Below, piece by piece: positions 9,411 through 16,574 of a DNA stretch of 40,311 bases (position 1 is its first letter; each line of letters starts with the position of its first letter). The position numbers were made by a program, and so were the translations under genes. Location: positions 1 through 40,311 of IMG/VR virus record IMGVR_UViG_3300048115_000173; one strand, 5' to 3'. The notes beneath the pieces are model-generated. The model made no database searches and was not told where the DNA came from. It worked only from the letters and a program-made list of their open reading frames with translations. Origin of the DNA: a virus.

Positions 9411-9926
9411 ATGGCTTGTACATTAACAATCAACGGCAGGGCGTTTCCCTGCAAAGATAAGATCGGGGGAATCAAGCGCGTTTGGATTAAACAATTCGCG
9501 TCGGATGACTGGGTAAAGACAGGTGGTGCGGTTTCCGCAAACGCTTCGGGAATTACGCTCCACGGTTTTGAGATTACCAAGAACAACGGATCACTCCAAC
9601 AGACGGTGAATGCCTCTGTTGAGAATGGAACTGTTTTCTACTCTCAGGTTCTCGAGTTCTCACTTCCCAACTTGACGGTTGGAGACAACCAAGAGGTGTC
9701 TGACTTACTTCGTAACCGCTTGACGGTTCTCGTTCAAGACGTCAACGATAATTATCTCGCGATGGGAGTCACAACAGGAGTTGAGGCAACAGGCGGGACG
9801 GTAGGAACGGGAACGGCAAAGGGTGACTTCAACGGCTATCAAATCCAATTGACAGCGGAAGAGGCTTCCCCGGCAGCGTTTGCAGACCCAACCGATACCA
9901 ACTTGACTTTGACGGCTGGTTCTTGA
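9411..9926 (+). CDS. Tail-tube-like virion structural protein
   Basis: A 171-aa protein beginning MACTLTINGRAFPCKDKIGGIKRVW. The early pair of cysteines with a KxxIGGIK pattern is a recurring N-terminus among structural proteins of Bacteroidetes phages. The rest is beta-rich with an Asn/Gly/Thr-rich end. It sits alone between two hairpins right after the capsid gene, which fits a second highly expressed virion protein. Tail tube is the likeliest role because no other tube candidate exists in phage A, but this is inferred from context. Confidence 0.55.
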   Translation: MACTLTINGRAFPCKDKIGGIKRVWIKQFASDDWVKTGGAVSANASGITLHGFEITKNNGSLQQTVNASVENGTVFYSQVLEFSLPNLTVGDNQEVSDLLRNRLTVLVQDVNDNYLAMGVTTGVEATGGTVGTGTAKGDFNGYQIQLTAEEASPAAFADPTDTNLTLTAGS

Positions 9927-9959
9927 TTTGATTTTCTTTGGTTAGATTATAAAGGACGG

Positions 9960-9984
9960 GGGAGGGCATATGCTCTCCCTTTTT
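9960..9984 (+). terminator. Rho-independent-type terminator
   Basis: GGGAG (9960-9964) pairs with CTCCC (9975-9979). The intervening GGCATATGCT can extend the stem by a G-T pair and GCA/TGC. Five T residues follow (9980-9984). It lies 33 bases after the tail-tube-like gene, and the next start lies 10 bases downstream, so partial readthrough into the portal genes is expected. Confidence 0.6.
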
Positions 9985-9993
9985 CGATTCAAC

Positions 9994-10398
9994 ATGATAC
10001 ACCTCAACCCAAACAGCGCAAGTCCTCAGCCGATATATCTCACTCTCTCGGAGATGCGGAAAGACTTTGCCGAATTCACCGACTACCTCGTTCTCTTTCA
10101 GTCAATGGCCTCGAAAGAAGATTTCTATTTGATTGGGTACGTGAACACCGATAACGCGCGTTATACAACTCTCCAAGTATATACGAACGAAGACAACCCC
10201 ACAAGCGGTCGTGTTCGCTTAACTGAGAGCGGACTTTATACTTACAAGGTGTGGGGTCAAAACTCTTCCACTAACTTAGACCCGACAGATACGGAGGTTG
10301 TCGGACTGCTTGAACAAGGTACGTTGAATGTAGCCGGAGCGACAGGATACGACATCCCAAACATAACAATCCCCGATAATATCATATATTACCAATAA
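9994..10398 (+). CDS. Virion protein, 134 aa, unknown
   Basis: I chose the ATG at 9994 (MIHLNPNSASPQPIYLTL) because an upstream in-frame ATG at 9970 lies inside the terminator hairpin. The protein is beta-rich with no membrane segment or motif (FYLIGYVNTDNARYTTLQVYT, YKVWGQNSST). Its TAATG overlap with the portal gene places it in the head module. It may be a head decoration or head-tail accessory protein, but I do not recognise the family. Confidence 0.6.
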   Translation: MIHLNPNSASPQPIYLTLSEMRKDFAEFTDYLVLFQSMASKEDFYLIGYVNTDNARYTTLQVYTNEDNPTSGRVRLTESGLYTYKVWGQNSSTNLDPTDTEVVGLLEQGTLNVAGATGYDIPNITIPDNIIYYQ

Positions 10399-12017
10399 TG
10401 GAATTCATCCAACTCAACCAATACGAAGAGCGATCCTATCGGGAGACAGCGAACAAGATGGGTTTCGTCAATTACGGCGATGACAACCTCTTCCCGCAGT
10501 ACCTCGTTGACCTCTTTCATTCGTCCGCTACTCACAACGCATTGTCGACAACTATCGCGATGATGATCTTCGGCGAAGGGTTCGACGCTACGACCTTAGA
10601 CGGAAGGCTTGCTTTTGACCAATGGAATCTCAACGACGAACTCCGGAAGGCTTGTCTTGATTTTAAGATTCAGGGCGGGTTTGCTCTCGAGGTGAATTGG
10701 AGTATCGACCGAACGACTATCGCCAACGTCTCACACCTCCCGTTTGAGAATATCCGCTCGGGGTTTGTCAATGAAGATGAGAAAGTCGAGTACTATTACT
10801 ACTCGAAAGACTGGAACGATAAGCGAGAAGAGCCATCGGAGATATGCACGTTCAACCCTGAGAGGAATATCGAACACCCGACTCAGATACTTTACGTGAA
10901 GCCGTTCTCTCCAGGCTCGTTCTACTATCCCAAACCGGACTACGTAGGCTCGATAAACTACATCGAACTCGACAAAGAAATCGGGGTGTATCATATCAAC
11001 AACATGAAGAACGGGATGAGTCCTTCGTTCTCCATACACTTTAAGAACGGTATCCCACCGCAAGAGGAGAGAAACCGCATCCGAATGGATATCGAAAGAC
11101 AACTCAGCGGAGCGAGCAACGCGGGCAAGTTCATCGTCACGTATTCAGACGATCCCGATAGAAAGCCGGACTTTGAGCCGTTCCAATTGTCGGACGCTCA
11201 CAATCAATACCAATTCCTTTCGGAAGAAGTTACTTCGAAGATTATGGTCGGACACCGTGTGACTTCTCCGCAGATGTTCGGGGTTGCTGTACCGGGTAAG
11301 CTTGGAGGCGGTGGAGAGCTTGCAGAGGCTTCGGAACTCTTCGAGAAGAATGTCATTGCACCAGCTCGACAAGTGGTCACAGAAGCCGTCAAAACGCTTT
11401 TGAATGCTGCTGGTTTAGATTCTCAACTTGTTCAACTCTCAGAAGAGCCGCAAGAAGTCAACCTCGACGGATGCGTCGACTATCTCACGGACAAAGGAGA
11501 AGAGATGTCGGATGAATGGGAACTGATAGACGAATCTCCCGTCGATTACGACCTTGAGAAAGCACGGGACGCGCTGTGGGCATTTGCAAGTGTTCCTTCA
11601 TCGAATCCCAACGGCAAGAGTGAACAAGATACCGAGATCATCAAAGTTCGTTATACGTACGCTCCCAAGTCCACGCAAGAGAGTTCCCGTTCCTTCTGTA
11701 AAAAGATGGTCAACGCTGGCAAAGTTTACCGCAAGGAAGACATCGAAGCGGCTAGCTTACGAACCGTAAACCCTGGACTCGGTGCGGGAGGTAAAGACAC
11801 ATATGACCTTTTCTTGTTCAAAGGCGGGGCGCGATGTCATCACTTCTGGAGCCGTCAAACGTACCTCAAAAAGAACAACAAGAAGATCTCGGTCAATCAA
11901 GCGAAGAAACTCATCCGAGAAGCGGGAGTCGATGCGAAGCGTCTACCCGAGAACGATAAGCGAGTTGCACAACGCCCCATCGATATGCCGAACGAAGGCT
12001 TCATAAATCCCCGATAA
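10398..12017 (+). CDS. Portal protein with C-terminal extension
   Basis: A 539-aa protein. The N-terminal ~350 residues look like a portal: GDDNLFPQYLVDLFHSSATHNALS near the start, FKIQGGFALEVNW, and a helical region ending in RVTSPQMFGVAVPGKLGGGGELAEASELFEKNVI. Portals form the dodecameric DNA gate at one capsid vertex. From about 360 onward there is an extra module (SRSFCKKMVNAGKVYRKEDI, then a Cys/His stretch GGARCHHFWSRQTYL) that is not part of the portal core and is seen on some phage head proteins. It lies downstream of the capsid gene rather than next to terL. Confidence 0.8.
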   Translation: MEFIQLNQYEERSYRETANKMGFVNYGDDNLFPQYLVDLFHSSATHNALSTTIAMMIFGEGFDATTLDGRLAFDQWNLNDELRKACLDFKIQGGFALEVNWSIDRTTIANVSHLPFENIRSGFVNEDEKVEYYYYSKDWNDKREEPSEICTFNPERNIEHPTQILYVKPFSPGSFYYPKPDYVGSINYIELDKEIGVYHINNMKNGMSPSFSIHFKNGIPPQEERNRIRMDIERQLSGASNAGKFIVTYSDDPDRKPDFEPFQLSDAHNQYQFLSEEVTSKIMVGHRVTSPQMFGVAVPGKLGGGGELAEASELFEKNVIAPARQVVTEAVKTLLNAAGLDSQLVQLSEEPQEVNLDGCVDYLTDKGEEMSDEWELIDESPVDYDLEKARDALWAFASVPSSNPNGKSEQDTEIIKVRYTYAPKSTQESSRSFCKKMVNAGKVYRKEDIEAASLRTVNPGLGAGGKDTYDLFLFKGGARCHHFWSRQTYLKKNNKKISVNQAKKLIREAGVDAKRLPENDKRVAQRPIDMPNEGFINPR

Positions 12018-12578
12018 ATGTCACTACAAGCAGAAGTCCTCTTTGTGAATCCGGATTACATCAAGCGGATCACCAACATCAACGGAAGCATCGAAGACGC
12101 TTACCTTGTTCCTTCGATTATCCTCTCTCAAGACAAGTACATCCAACTCTATTTGGGTACCGACCTTCTCGACAAGCTGAAATCGGATATCTCGGGTTCA
12201 AGTTTGACGGGCGATTACGCTACTTTAATGAATGATTACGTTCGTAAGGCTACCCTTTGGTGGACGATGGTTGAGCTTATCCCATCTCTTTACGTGAAGA
12301 TGGATAACGGCTCGCTCGTTTTAAGGGTGTCTGAAGACACTCAAACCATCTCACCGGACGATCTACATAGGGAAGTGGAAAGGGCGCGTCAGAACGCCCA
12401 ATTCTACACGTACCGAATGTATCAATACCTTTGCAACAACTCCTCTTTGTTTCCGGAGTACAGTTCGAACACGGGTGCGGATATGCTACCGCAGCCTGCG
12501 GACTACTTCCAGAGCGGGATGAGCATAAGCAGCGGAGGCGTTCCTAACATCGTAGACCTGAAACAATTCTTCGGATGA
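12018..12578 (+). CDS. Head-tail connector-like protein
   Basis: A 186-aa mostly helical protein beginning SLQAEVLFVNPDYIKRITNINGSI, with ILSQDKYIQLYLGTDLLDKL and a helix containing RKATLWWTMVELIPSLY. This resembles the connector-type (DUF6712-like) proteins of Bacteroidetes phages. It starts immediately after the portal stop, the usual place for an adaptor between portal and tail. The identification rests on pattern and position. Confidence 0.6.
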   Translation: MSLQAEVLFVNPDYIKRITNINGSIEDAYLVPSIILSQDKYIQLYLGTDLLDKLKSDISGSSLTGDYATLMNDYVRKATLWWTMVELIPSLYVKMDNGSLVLRVSEDTQTISPDDLHREVERARQNAQFYTYRMYQYLCNNSSLFPEYSSNTGADMLPQPADYFQSGMSISSGGVPNIVDLKQFFG

Positions 12579-12703
12579 GAAAGAGCCGAAAAGAAAACAT
12601 AACCTTATTGAAAAAGTTCCTCGATGACCTCGACCGAAATAATTCTAATGATACTCCCAAGCGCGGTCGCGATCGTGGGAGTCTGGGTAAACCTAAACCG
12701 TGA
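12575..12703 (+). CDS. Small basic peptide, 42 aa
   Basis: It starts in an ATGA overlap with the connector stop and reads MRKSRKENITLLKKFLDDLDR, followed by a Lys/Arg/Gly/Pro-rich end. It overlaps the next membrane-protein gene by 80 bases in another frame. The coupling signal supports translation. Length and overlap leave doubt. Function is unknown. Confidence 0.35.
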   Translation: MRKSRKENITLLKKFLDDLDRNNSNDTPKRGRDRGSLGKPKP

Positions 12704-12824
12704 AATTGAGAAGCTCAAGGGGCGAATCATCCGCGTTGAGAGCGATAAAGACGAACTGAAGGACATGATGAAAGAAGTCGTGAAAGCAGTTCACAAAATC
12801 GAACTCATGCTTGCGGAACGATGA
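12624..12824 (+). CDS. Small holin-like membrane protein with coiled coil (phage A)
   Basis: A 66-aa protein with one N-terminal transmembrane segment (about 5-23, EIILMILPSAVAIVGVWVNL) followed by a charged coiled-coil helix (EIEKLKGRIIRVESDKDELKD) and a VHKIELMLAER end. A clear homologue occurs at the same place in phage B (32923), with shared GVWVNLN and VHKIELM. It is immediately upstream of the M15 endolysin (ATGA), so a holin, antiholin or endolysin-export role is likely. Confidence 0.7.
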   Translation: MTSTEIILMILPSAVAIVGVWVNLNREIEKLKGRIIRVESDKDELKDMMKEVVKAVHKIELMLAER

Positions 12825-13192
12825 GACACTTCAAGCTTAGAGAATTCGATTCACCCGATGCTCCAGGCTCGGGGCGTATGATGGACAGAGGCTTCCTTCG
12901 GTTGCTCGATGAGGCTCGAGATTGTGCTTCAATTCCGTTTGTAATTTCTTCGGGATTTCGCACGGTTGATTATAACCGCTCCCTCATTGCCAAGGGTTTA
13001 CCCGCTTCCCGTAACTCCTCGCACCTTTTAGGACTCGCAGCAGATATCGAAGTCCTCAATTCACAGGACCGTTTTATCATCATAGACGCGTTGATGGAAG
13101 TCGGGATCACCCGGTTGGGGATTGGCAAGAATTTCATACACTGCGACATTGACGAGATGAAACCCGAAAACCGAATCTGGACATATGCATGA
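12821..13192 (+). CDS. M15-family peptidoglycan peptidase (endolysin, phage A)
   Basis: A 123-aa zinc D-Ala-D-Ala carboxypeptidase-like fold of the M15 family. SSGFRT at 43-48, zinc motif SHLLGLAAD with His68 and Asp75, and FIHCDID with His107 and Asp109. The family cleaves peptidoglycan stem peptides, so this is the lysis enzyme. It lacks a signal peptide, consistent with export via the upstream holin-like protein. It overlaps the phosphoesterase gene by 8 bases, the same overlap as in phage B. Confidence 0.85.
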   Translation: MRHFKLREFDSPDAPGSGRMMDRGFLRLLDEARDCASIPFVISSGFRTVDYNRSLIAKGLPASRNSSHLLGLAADIEVLNSQDRFIIIDALMEVGITRLGIGKNFIHCDIDEMKPENRIWTYA

Positions 13193-14033
13193 TTTAATAA
13201 CCAAGGACCGAGATATCCACGTTCTCCCGTTCGACTTTGAAAACAGCGAAGACGTGAGGAGTGTTTATTTGCTCTCAGACATACACTTCGATTCTGTAAA
13301 GTGCGACCGCAAACTCTTATTCAAACACCTCGACAGAGCCAAAGAAGAGAATGCGGTTGTTTTGATTCTGGGCGATTTATATGACTTGATGAATATGAAG
13401 TTCGATCCGCGCGGTTCTTACGACTCCCTTCGCCCGGAACTCAAAGCGATGGCGTATATTGATGAGGTCATCAAGGACTGCACCGAGAAGCTCGAACCCT
13501 ACAAGGATATCATCAAGCTGATCGGACAAGGAAACCACGAGACCAACATCACCAAACGACACGGGGTGGACCCCATACAACGAACCGTCGGTATCTTAAA
13601 CGCCAACGGCGGAAATATTATCGCGGGTTATTACGCTGGATGGGTTGTTCTCAAGTGCAGCCGTAACGGAAAGGGAGGACGCAGAAGCTACCCCATCCAC
13701 TATCATCACGGGTACGGAGGCAATGCGAAACGCTCGAAGGGTGTTCTCAATGTCGATATAGATATGAAGGACTACCCGCAGGCGGTTATCATTGCACGCG
13801 GGCACACCCATCAAAAGTGGTATGTCCCCGTAATGCGCGACGTACTCACCTCCAACTTCAATCACGGACAAGAGACCGTTCACGTAGTTCAAACGGGATC
13901 ATACAAGAAGAAAGACCGTTCCATTGGGTGGGAAGTTGAGAAAGGGTTCTCGGTCCCTCGGTTGGGCGGTTGGAAGTTTTCAATTAAGCCACACGGCAAA
14001 TCCTACGAGATACAATGCGAGGAACTCCACTAA
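13185..14033 (+). CDS. Calcineurin-like metallophosphoesterase (phage A)
   Basis: The 282-aa protein has all the metal-binding blocks of the family: SDIHFD (31-36), GDLYD (63-67), GNHE (116-119), HYHHGYGG near 173 and GHTH near 206. These enzymes hydrolyse phosphomono- or diesters with a dimetal centre. The substrate cannot be read from sequence and could be DNA, RNA or a nucleotide signal. A divergent homologue is at the same place in phage B, with the same 8-base overlap with the endolysin, so the pairing is conserved. Confidence 0.85.
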   Translation: MHDLITKDRDIHVLPFDFENSEDVRSVYLLSDIHFDSVKCDRKLLFKHLDRAKEENAVVLILGDLYDLMNMKFDPRGSYDSLRPELKAMAYIDEVIKDCTEKLEPYKDIIKLIGQGNHETNITKRHGVDPIQRTVGILNANGGNIIAGYYAGWVVLKCSRNGKGGRRSYPIHYHHGYGGNAKRSKGVLNVDIDMKDYPQAVIIARGHTHQKWYVPVMRDVLTSNFNHGQETVHVVQTGSYKKKDRSIGWEVEKGFSVPRLGGWKFSIKPHGKSYEIQCEELH

Positions 14034-14443
14034 AAGAAACGAAGCTCGGGCAATGGTTCAAAACAAAAGCACCGAAGGTCTTCGACCTCATCGGGGAGAT
14101 TGTCCCAGGTGCGGACGCTCTGAAAGCGATAAGTGCTCTAATCGACAACACCGAAACCAGCGACGAAGAAAAGACAAACGCGAAACTCCTGATGGAGGAA
14201 ATCGCAAGTGCGGACAGAGCGAACGCAAGGAACCGGGAGATTGAGATAACTAAGAATCTAGGACAGCGGGATTGGATGCAAGTCTTTGTCGGGTCGGCTG
14301 CGATGATTATCGGGATTGTCATGGTTATATGGGCGAAGACCGGAGTACAAGACAAAGAGATCTTCTTTCACATCCTCGGGTTCGCTGAAGGTACCCTCGT
14401 GGGTCAAGTCGTGAATTATTATTTTGGTTCTGCCAAGAATTAG
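14015..14443 (+). CDS. Putative holin, 3TM-like
   Basis: A 142-aa protein. The N-terminal half is helical with GEIVPGADALKAIS and an Asp/Glu/Ala-rich EEKTNAKLLMEEIASADRANARNREIE stretch. The C-terminal half is hydrophobic, with segments around 90-110 (FVGSAAMIIGIVMVIWA) and 115-135 (IFFHILGFAEGTLVGQVVNYYF). This recalls the GTA-type 3TM holins. It is the last gene before a strong terminator, at the end of the late operon. It would form membrane lesions at lysis. Confidence 0.6.
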   Translation: MRGTPLKETKLGQWFKTKAPKVFDLIGEIVPGADALKAISALIDNTETSDEEKTNAKLLMEEIASADRANARNREIEITKNLGQRDWMQVFVGSAAMIIGIVMVIWAKTGVQDKEIFFHILGFAEGTLVGQVVNYYFGSAKN

Positions 14444-14494
14444 TATATTTGGGTTCTGTTTTGTCGTGGGTTTGTTACCCCGTCGTTTGTTTGG

Positions 14495-14528
14495 AGAGGG
14501 AGGTCGAAAGCGGCTTCCCTCTTTTTTT
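14495..14528 (+). terminator. Rho-independent terminator ending the late operon (phage A)
   Basis: AGAGGGA (14495-14501) pairs with TCCCTCT (14516-14522) around a short internal hairpin with a GAAA turn, followed by a run of seven T. It separates the structural/lysis operon from the early promoter 33 bases downstream, as the terminator at 34584 does in phage B. Confidence 0.85.
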
Positions 14529-14560
14529 GCGTAAAAAAGAAAAATAATTTGCTTTTATGC

Positions 14561-14590
14561 TTGGATAACTAAATAAGTTGCGTATCTTTG
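14561..14590 (+). promoter_or_regulatory. Bacteroidetes-type early promoter (phage A operon)
   Basis: TTG (14561-14563), a 19-base spacer, and TATCTTTG (14583-14590), an exact match to the Bacteroidetes -7 consensus TAnnTTTG. Twenty bases, AAATAAGTTGCGTATCTTTG, are identical to the phage B promoter at 34649. Two more copies precede the terL-flanking cassettes. The CA-rich leader to the ATG at 14616 contains no Shine-Dalgarno sequence. Confidence 0.9.
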
Positions 14591-14615
14591 AGACATCAAA
14601 CGAAACAAAAACAAC

Positions 14616-14855
14616 ATGAACTACTCAATCACACAAACAATCGCACGAGTCAAGGAGACAGCAACTGGAACAATGGCGAACGGCAACAAGTTTAACTCAT
14701 GCATCTACTTCAACGGATGCGAGTGGAAAGTTCAACTCACTTACTTTGAAATTGAGTCTGACGGATGCATTAACGAAGTGACTGACCCGAACATCTTCAC
14801 TGGATGGACTAAGGCAGAAGCAAAGGTTGCACTCATGAACGCACTCGCAGCATGA
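14616..14855 (+). CDS. First early gene of phage A, 79 aa, unknown
   Basis: The protein starts MNYSITQTIARVKETATGTM and has no recognised domain. It is the first gene after the strong early promoter, a position often held by host-takeover or anti-defence proteins (inference). Its opening MNYSI resembles the first residues of the proteins at 22486 and 34708, but the rest does not align, so only the promoter, leader and start region seem shared. The next gene is coupled by an ATGA overlap. Confidence 0.75.
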   Translation: MNYSITQTIARVKETATGTMANGNKFNSCIYFNGCEWKVQLTYFEIESDGCINEVTDPNIFTGWTKAEAKVALMNALAA

Positions 14856-15064
14856 ACAACGAGCCCGAATGGTTTCAGCAAGTGCTAAACCGAACCAAAC
14901 AAACGCAATCAATTTTCACCATGAACGACAACAAACAAACAGAACTCAAGCAAGCGTGGCTCACCTTGCATGACCTCCGACAGGAGCAACCCACAACCCA
15001 TCGTCTAACACGAACCGCGCTACAAATGGCGATGGATATCGTACAAGAAAACATTCAGCTATGA
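14852..15064 (+). CDS. Early protein, 70 aa, unknown
   Basis: A Gln/Thr-rich small protein (NEPEWFQQVLNRTKQTQ) with ATGA overlaps at both ends, inside the early operon. No membrane segment or motif. An internal ATG at 14921 (MNDNKQTELKQAWL) follows a CA-rich stretch and could be an alternative start. Function unknown. Confidence 0.6.
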   Translation: MNNEPEWFQQVLNRTKQTQSIFTMNDNKQTELKQAWLTLHDLRQEQPTTHRLTRTALQMAMDIVQENIQL

Positions 15065-15345
15065 ACCACAGCCAAGAAGAGAACTGGTACACGGGTAAAC
15101 TCGGGACCAAAGAATCGACAGGATATCGGACAAGCATTTGGACCCCTGTTGATATTGATGACTTCAACGAGAATCGGCAGAAGTATATTGACGCGGGATG
15201 GCAATCATATTGCTGGACGAAAGGTTCCGCAGGGTATGACAAATACTTCGTCAGCAAACTACCGAAGGACGAGTTCAAACATCTGCTGATGGTGGAAAAC
15301 GACTACGGATATTTCACTCTCTTTTTTCATATGGATGAAGACTGA
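15061..15345 (+). CDS. Early protein, 94 aa, unknown
   Basis: It starts in an ATGA overlap and encodes a hydrophilic, aromatic-rich protein (NWYTGKLGTKESTGYRTSIWTP, then AGWQSYCWTKGSAGYDKYFV). The Trp/Tyr spacing suggests a compact beta domain. No family was recognised. It is part of the run of small early genes behind the promoter at 14561. Confidence 0.65.
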   Translation: MNHSQEENWYTGKLGTKESTGYRTSIWTPVDIDDFNENRQKYIDAGWQSYCWTKGSAGYDKYFVSKLPKDEFKHLLMVENDYGYFTLFFHMDED

Positions 15346-15356
15346 ACCCACTGAAC

Positions 15357-15536
15357 ATGAATGAGATCAAAGAAGACGTGTTCAAGTACTGGACTTGGGC
15401 GCAAAAGGAATTCGAGGGTGAGGATATCGACCGCCTCATCTTCGAAGTTGAATCAGCAGTTACAAACCTAAACAGACACATAAACAATGAATTCACACGA
15501 AAAGCAATGGGTAAGACCGATATGCGTTCGAAGTAG
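15357..15536 (+). CDS. Small early protein, 59 aa
   Basis: It reads MNEIKEDVFKYWTWAQKEFE, then a helical FEVESAVTNLNRHINNEF segment and a basic end. It starts 12 bases after the previous stop and overlaps the next small gene by 50 bases. Composition looks coding (amphipathic helices). Function unknown. Confidence 0.5.
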   Translation: MNEIKEDVFKYWTWAQKEFEGEDIDRLIFEVESAVTNLNRHINNEFTRKAMGKTDMRSK

Positions 15537-15660
15537 CGTAAACGTGAACCCCGCGAAGGATTTCAACGACTTCGCAGCAAACCTCCGAGATGAAGACGCG
15601 GAATTCGATCGCCTCATCTCTCAACTTAAAGAATCCATCCGCAGAGCGCGGACGAAATAA
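15487..15660 (+). CDS. Small conserved early protein, 57 aa (PICVRSSV family, phage A)
   Basis: The core PICVRSSVNVNPAKDFNDF followed by an acidic helix and a basic C-terminus matches the phage B protein at 35329 (PICVRSSVQV, then a Glu/Lys helix and basic end). Conservation of such a short gene between otherwise divergent early regions shows that it is translated and useful. Function is unknown, and the single Cys and basic tail give no clear clue. Confidence 0.65.
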   Translation: MNSHEKQWVRPICVRSSVNVNPAKDFNDFAANLRDEDAEFDRLISQLKESIRRARTK

Positions 15661-15679
15661 ATCCCTTAAACCAAAGAAA

Positions 15680-16054
15680 ATGGGACAATCTAAAATCAAG
15701 ACCATTCAACCGAATGGCACCTATGACAGCCAAAACGGCTTGATGTACAAGTTCGAAATCCAACTCGAATCCGGAGACGGCGGAGAGGTATCGGCAAAGA
15801 GCCAAGACCGATGGAGCGTTGGAGACGAAGTAGAATTCGAAGTCACCCCGTCGAAGTGGGGCGATAAGATGCGACTCTCAAAACCAGGGTTTACCCCGAA
15901 TCAATCGAAGGCGAACAACCCTGACATTCAAAAGAGGATCGACGCAAGTTGGGCAATCGGTCACGCCATCAACCAAGAGAGCGACCCTGAGAAGATTCTT
16001 GAAGCGGCTGAGTTCCTCTTGTCCATCCGTTCAACCCTTATCTCGAAGCTATGA
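15680..16054 (+). CDS. Putative single-strand DNA-binding/OB-fold protein (phage A)
   Basis: A 124-aa protein. The N-terminal ~75 residues, TIQPNGTYDSQNGLMYKFEI then GEVSAKSQDRWSVGDEVEFEV, look like a small OB-fold with Trp/Tyr/Phe spacing. The C-terminal half is helical (RIDASWAIGHAINQES). The start at 15680 was chosen over an upstream in-frame ATG that would overlap the 57-aa gene. It occupies the early-operon place where phage B encodes a DUF3127-type protein, suggesting non-homologous replacement in a DNA-metabolism role. Confidence 0.5.
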   Translation: MGQSKIKTIQPNGTYDSQNGLMYKFEIQLESGDGGEVSAKSQDRWSVGDEVEFEVTPSKWGDKMRLSKPGFTPNQSKANNPDIQKRIDASWAIGHAINQESDPEKILEAAEFLLSIRSTLISKL

Positions 16055-16335
16055 TCTGGACAAAGGCAGAAGACAAGAGGCTCGTTGAGCTTGTAAACCA
16101 ACACATCACAAAGGACAGCAAGCGACCCGTACAATGGAAAGAAATCAAGCCGATGGAGAACCACACGCTCGCAGCGATGCAGACGCGATTCTCAAAGCAT
16201 ATCCTTCCGTACTACGACTTCACCGGCAACCGATACACGCCAAAGAAGAAAGCAATGAAGAAGGTATCAACGAAGCGAATCAAAGTATCTCGCTCGTTCC
16301 TGTGGGGAGCGTTAAAGGTTACGCGATATGAATAA
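16051..16335 (+). CDS. Myb/SANT-like small DNA-binding protein
   Basis: A 94-aa basic protein. The N-terminal pattern WTKAEDKRLVELVNQH, then VQWKEIKPM and TLAAMQTRFSKHI, is the spaced-Trp three-helix layout of Myb/SANT-like domains. The tail is Lys-rich. It likely binds DNA as an early regulator or accessory replication factor. It overlaps genes on both sides, consistent with operon coupling. No clear counterpart was found in phage B. Confidence 0.55.
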   Translation: MIWTKAEDKRLVELVNQHITKDSKRPVQWKEIKPMENHTLAAMQTRFSKHILPYYDFTGNRYTPKKKAMKKVSTKRIKVSRSFLWGALKVTRYE

Positions 16336-16543
16336 TATCAAACTATTTTTAATCCGGAACTACGGATCGACTTCAACCGCTGCAATGGTTCTGGACGTTA
16401 CACCAAACACCGTTCGCAATTGGTGCGGGCGGATGCCGCGTAACATACTCAAGCACCTCCCGGAGATATCCGAAACTTGCGGAGCGACATACGCGGAGAT
16501 CGTCGAAGAGGTTCTATTGTGTGAAAGGGAGGGGATGGATTGA
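16328..16543 (+). CDS. Small helix-turn-helix protein (phage A)
   Basis: A 71-aa protein. STSTAAMVLDVTPNTVRNWCGRMP (about 14-37) is a typical helix-turn-helix, followed by NILKHLPEISE. The phage B protein at 37095 has the same layout (CADDLGVTRRTVENYCFRNP, then GILKHSGQI), and both lie just before the initiator gene. A regulator of replication-gene transcription is the natural guess, as a promoter overlaps its 3' end. Confidence 0.65.
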   Translation: MNNIKLFLIRNYGSTSTAAMVLDVTPNTVRNWCGRMPRNILKHLPEISETCGATYAEIVEEVLLCEREGMD

Positions 16544-16569
16544 CCCTTAAACTTTACAATATACCTTTG
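16540..16569 (+). promoter_or_regulatory. Bacteroidetes-type promoter before the initiator gene
   Basis: TTG (16540-16542), a 19-base spacer and TACCTTTG (16562-16569), an exact TAnnTTTG match. The initiator ATG follows after only 5 bases, so the transcript would be leaderless or nearly so. This promoter differs in its spacer from the four early-cassette promoters. Confidence 0.75.
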
Positions 16570-16574
16570 GCGAA

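Noticed and set aside
14444-14451. TATATTTG after the holin-like gene as a further early promoter
   Set aside because: It matches the -7 box, but no TTG lies 19 bases upstream and a strong terminator follows within 50 bases, so it would drive no gene.
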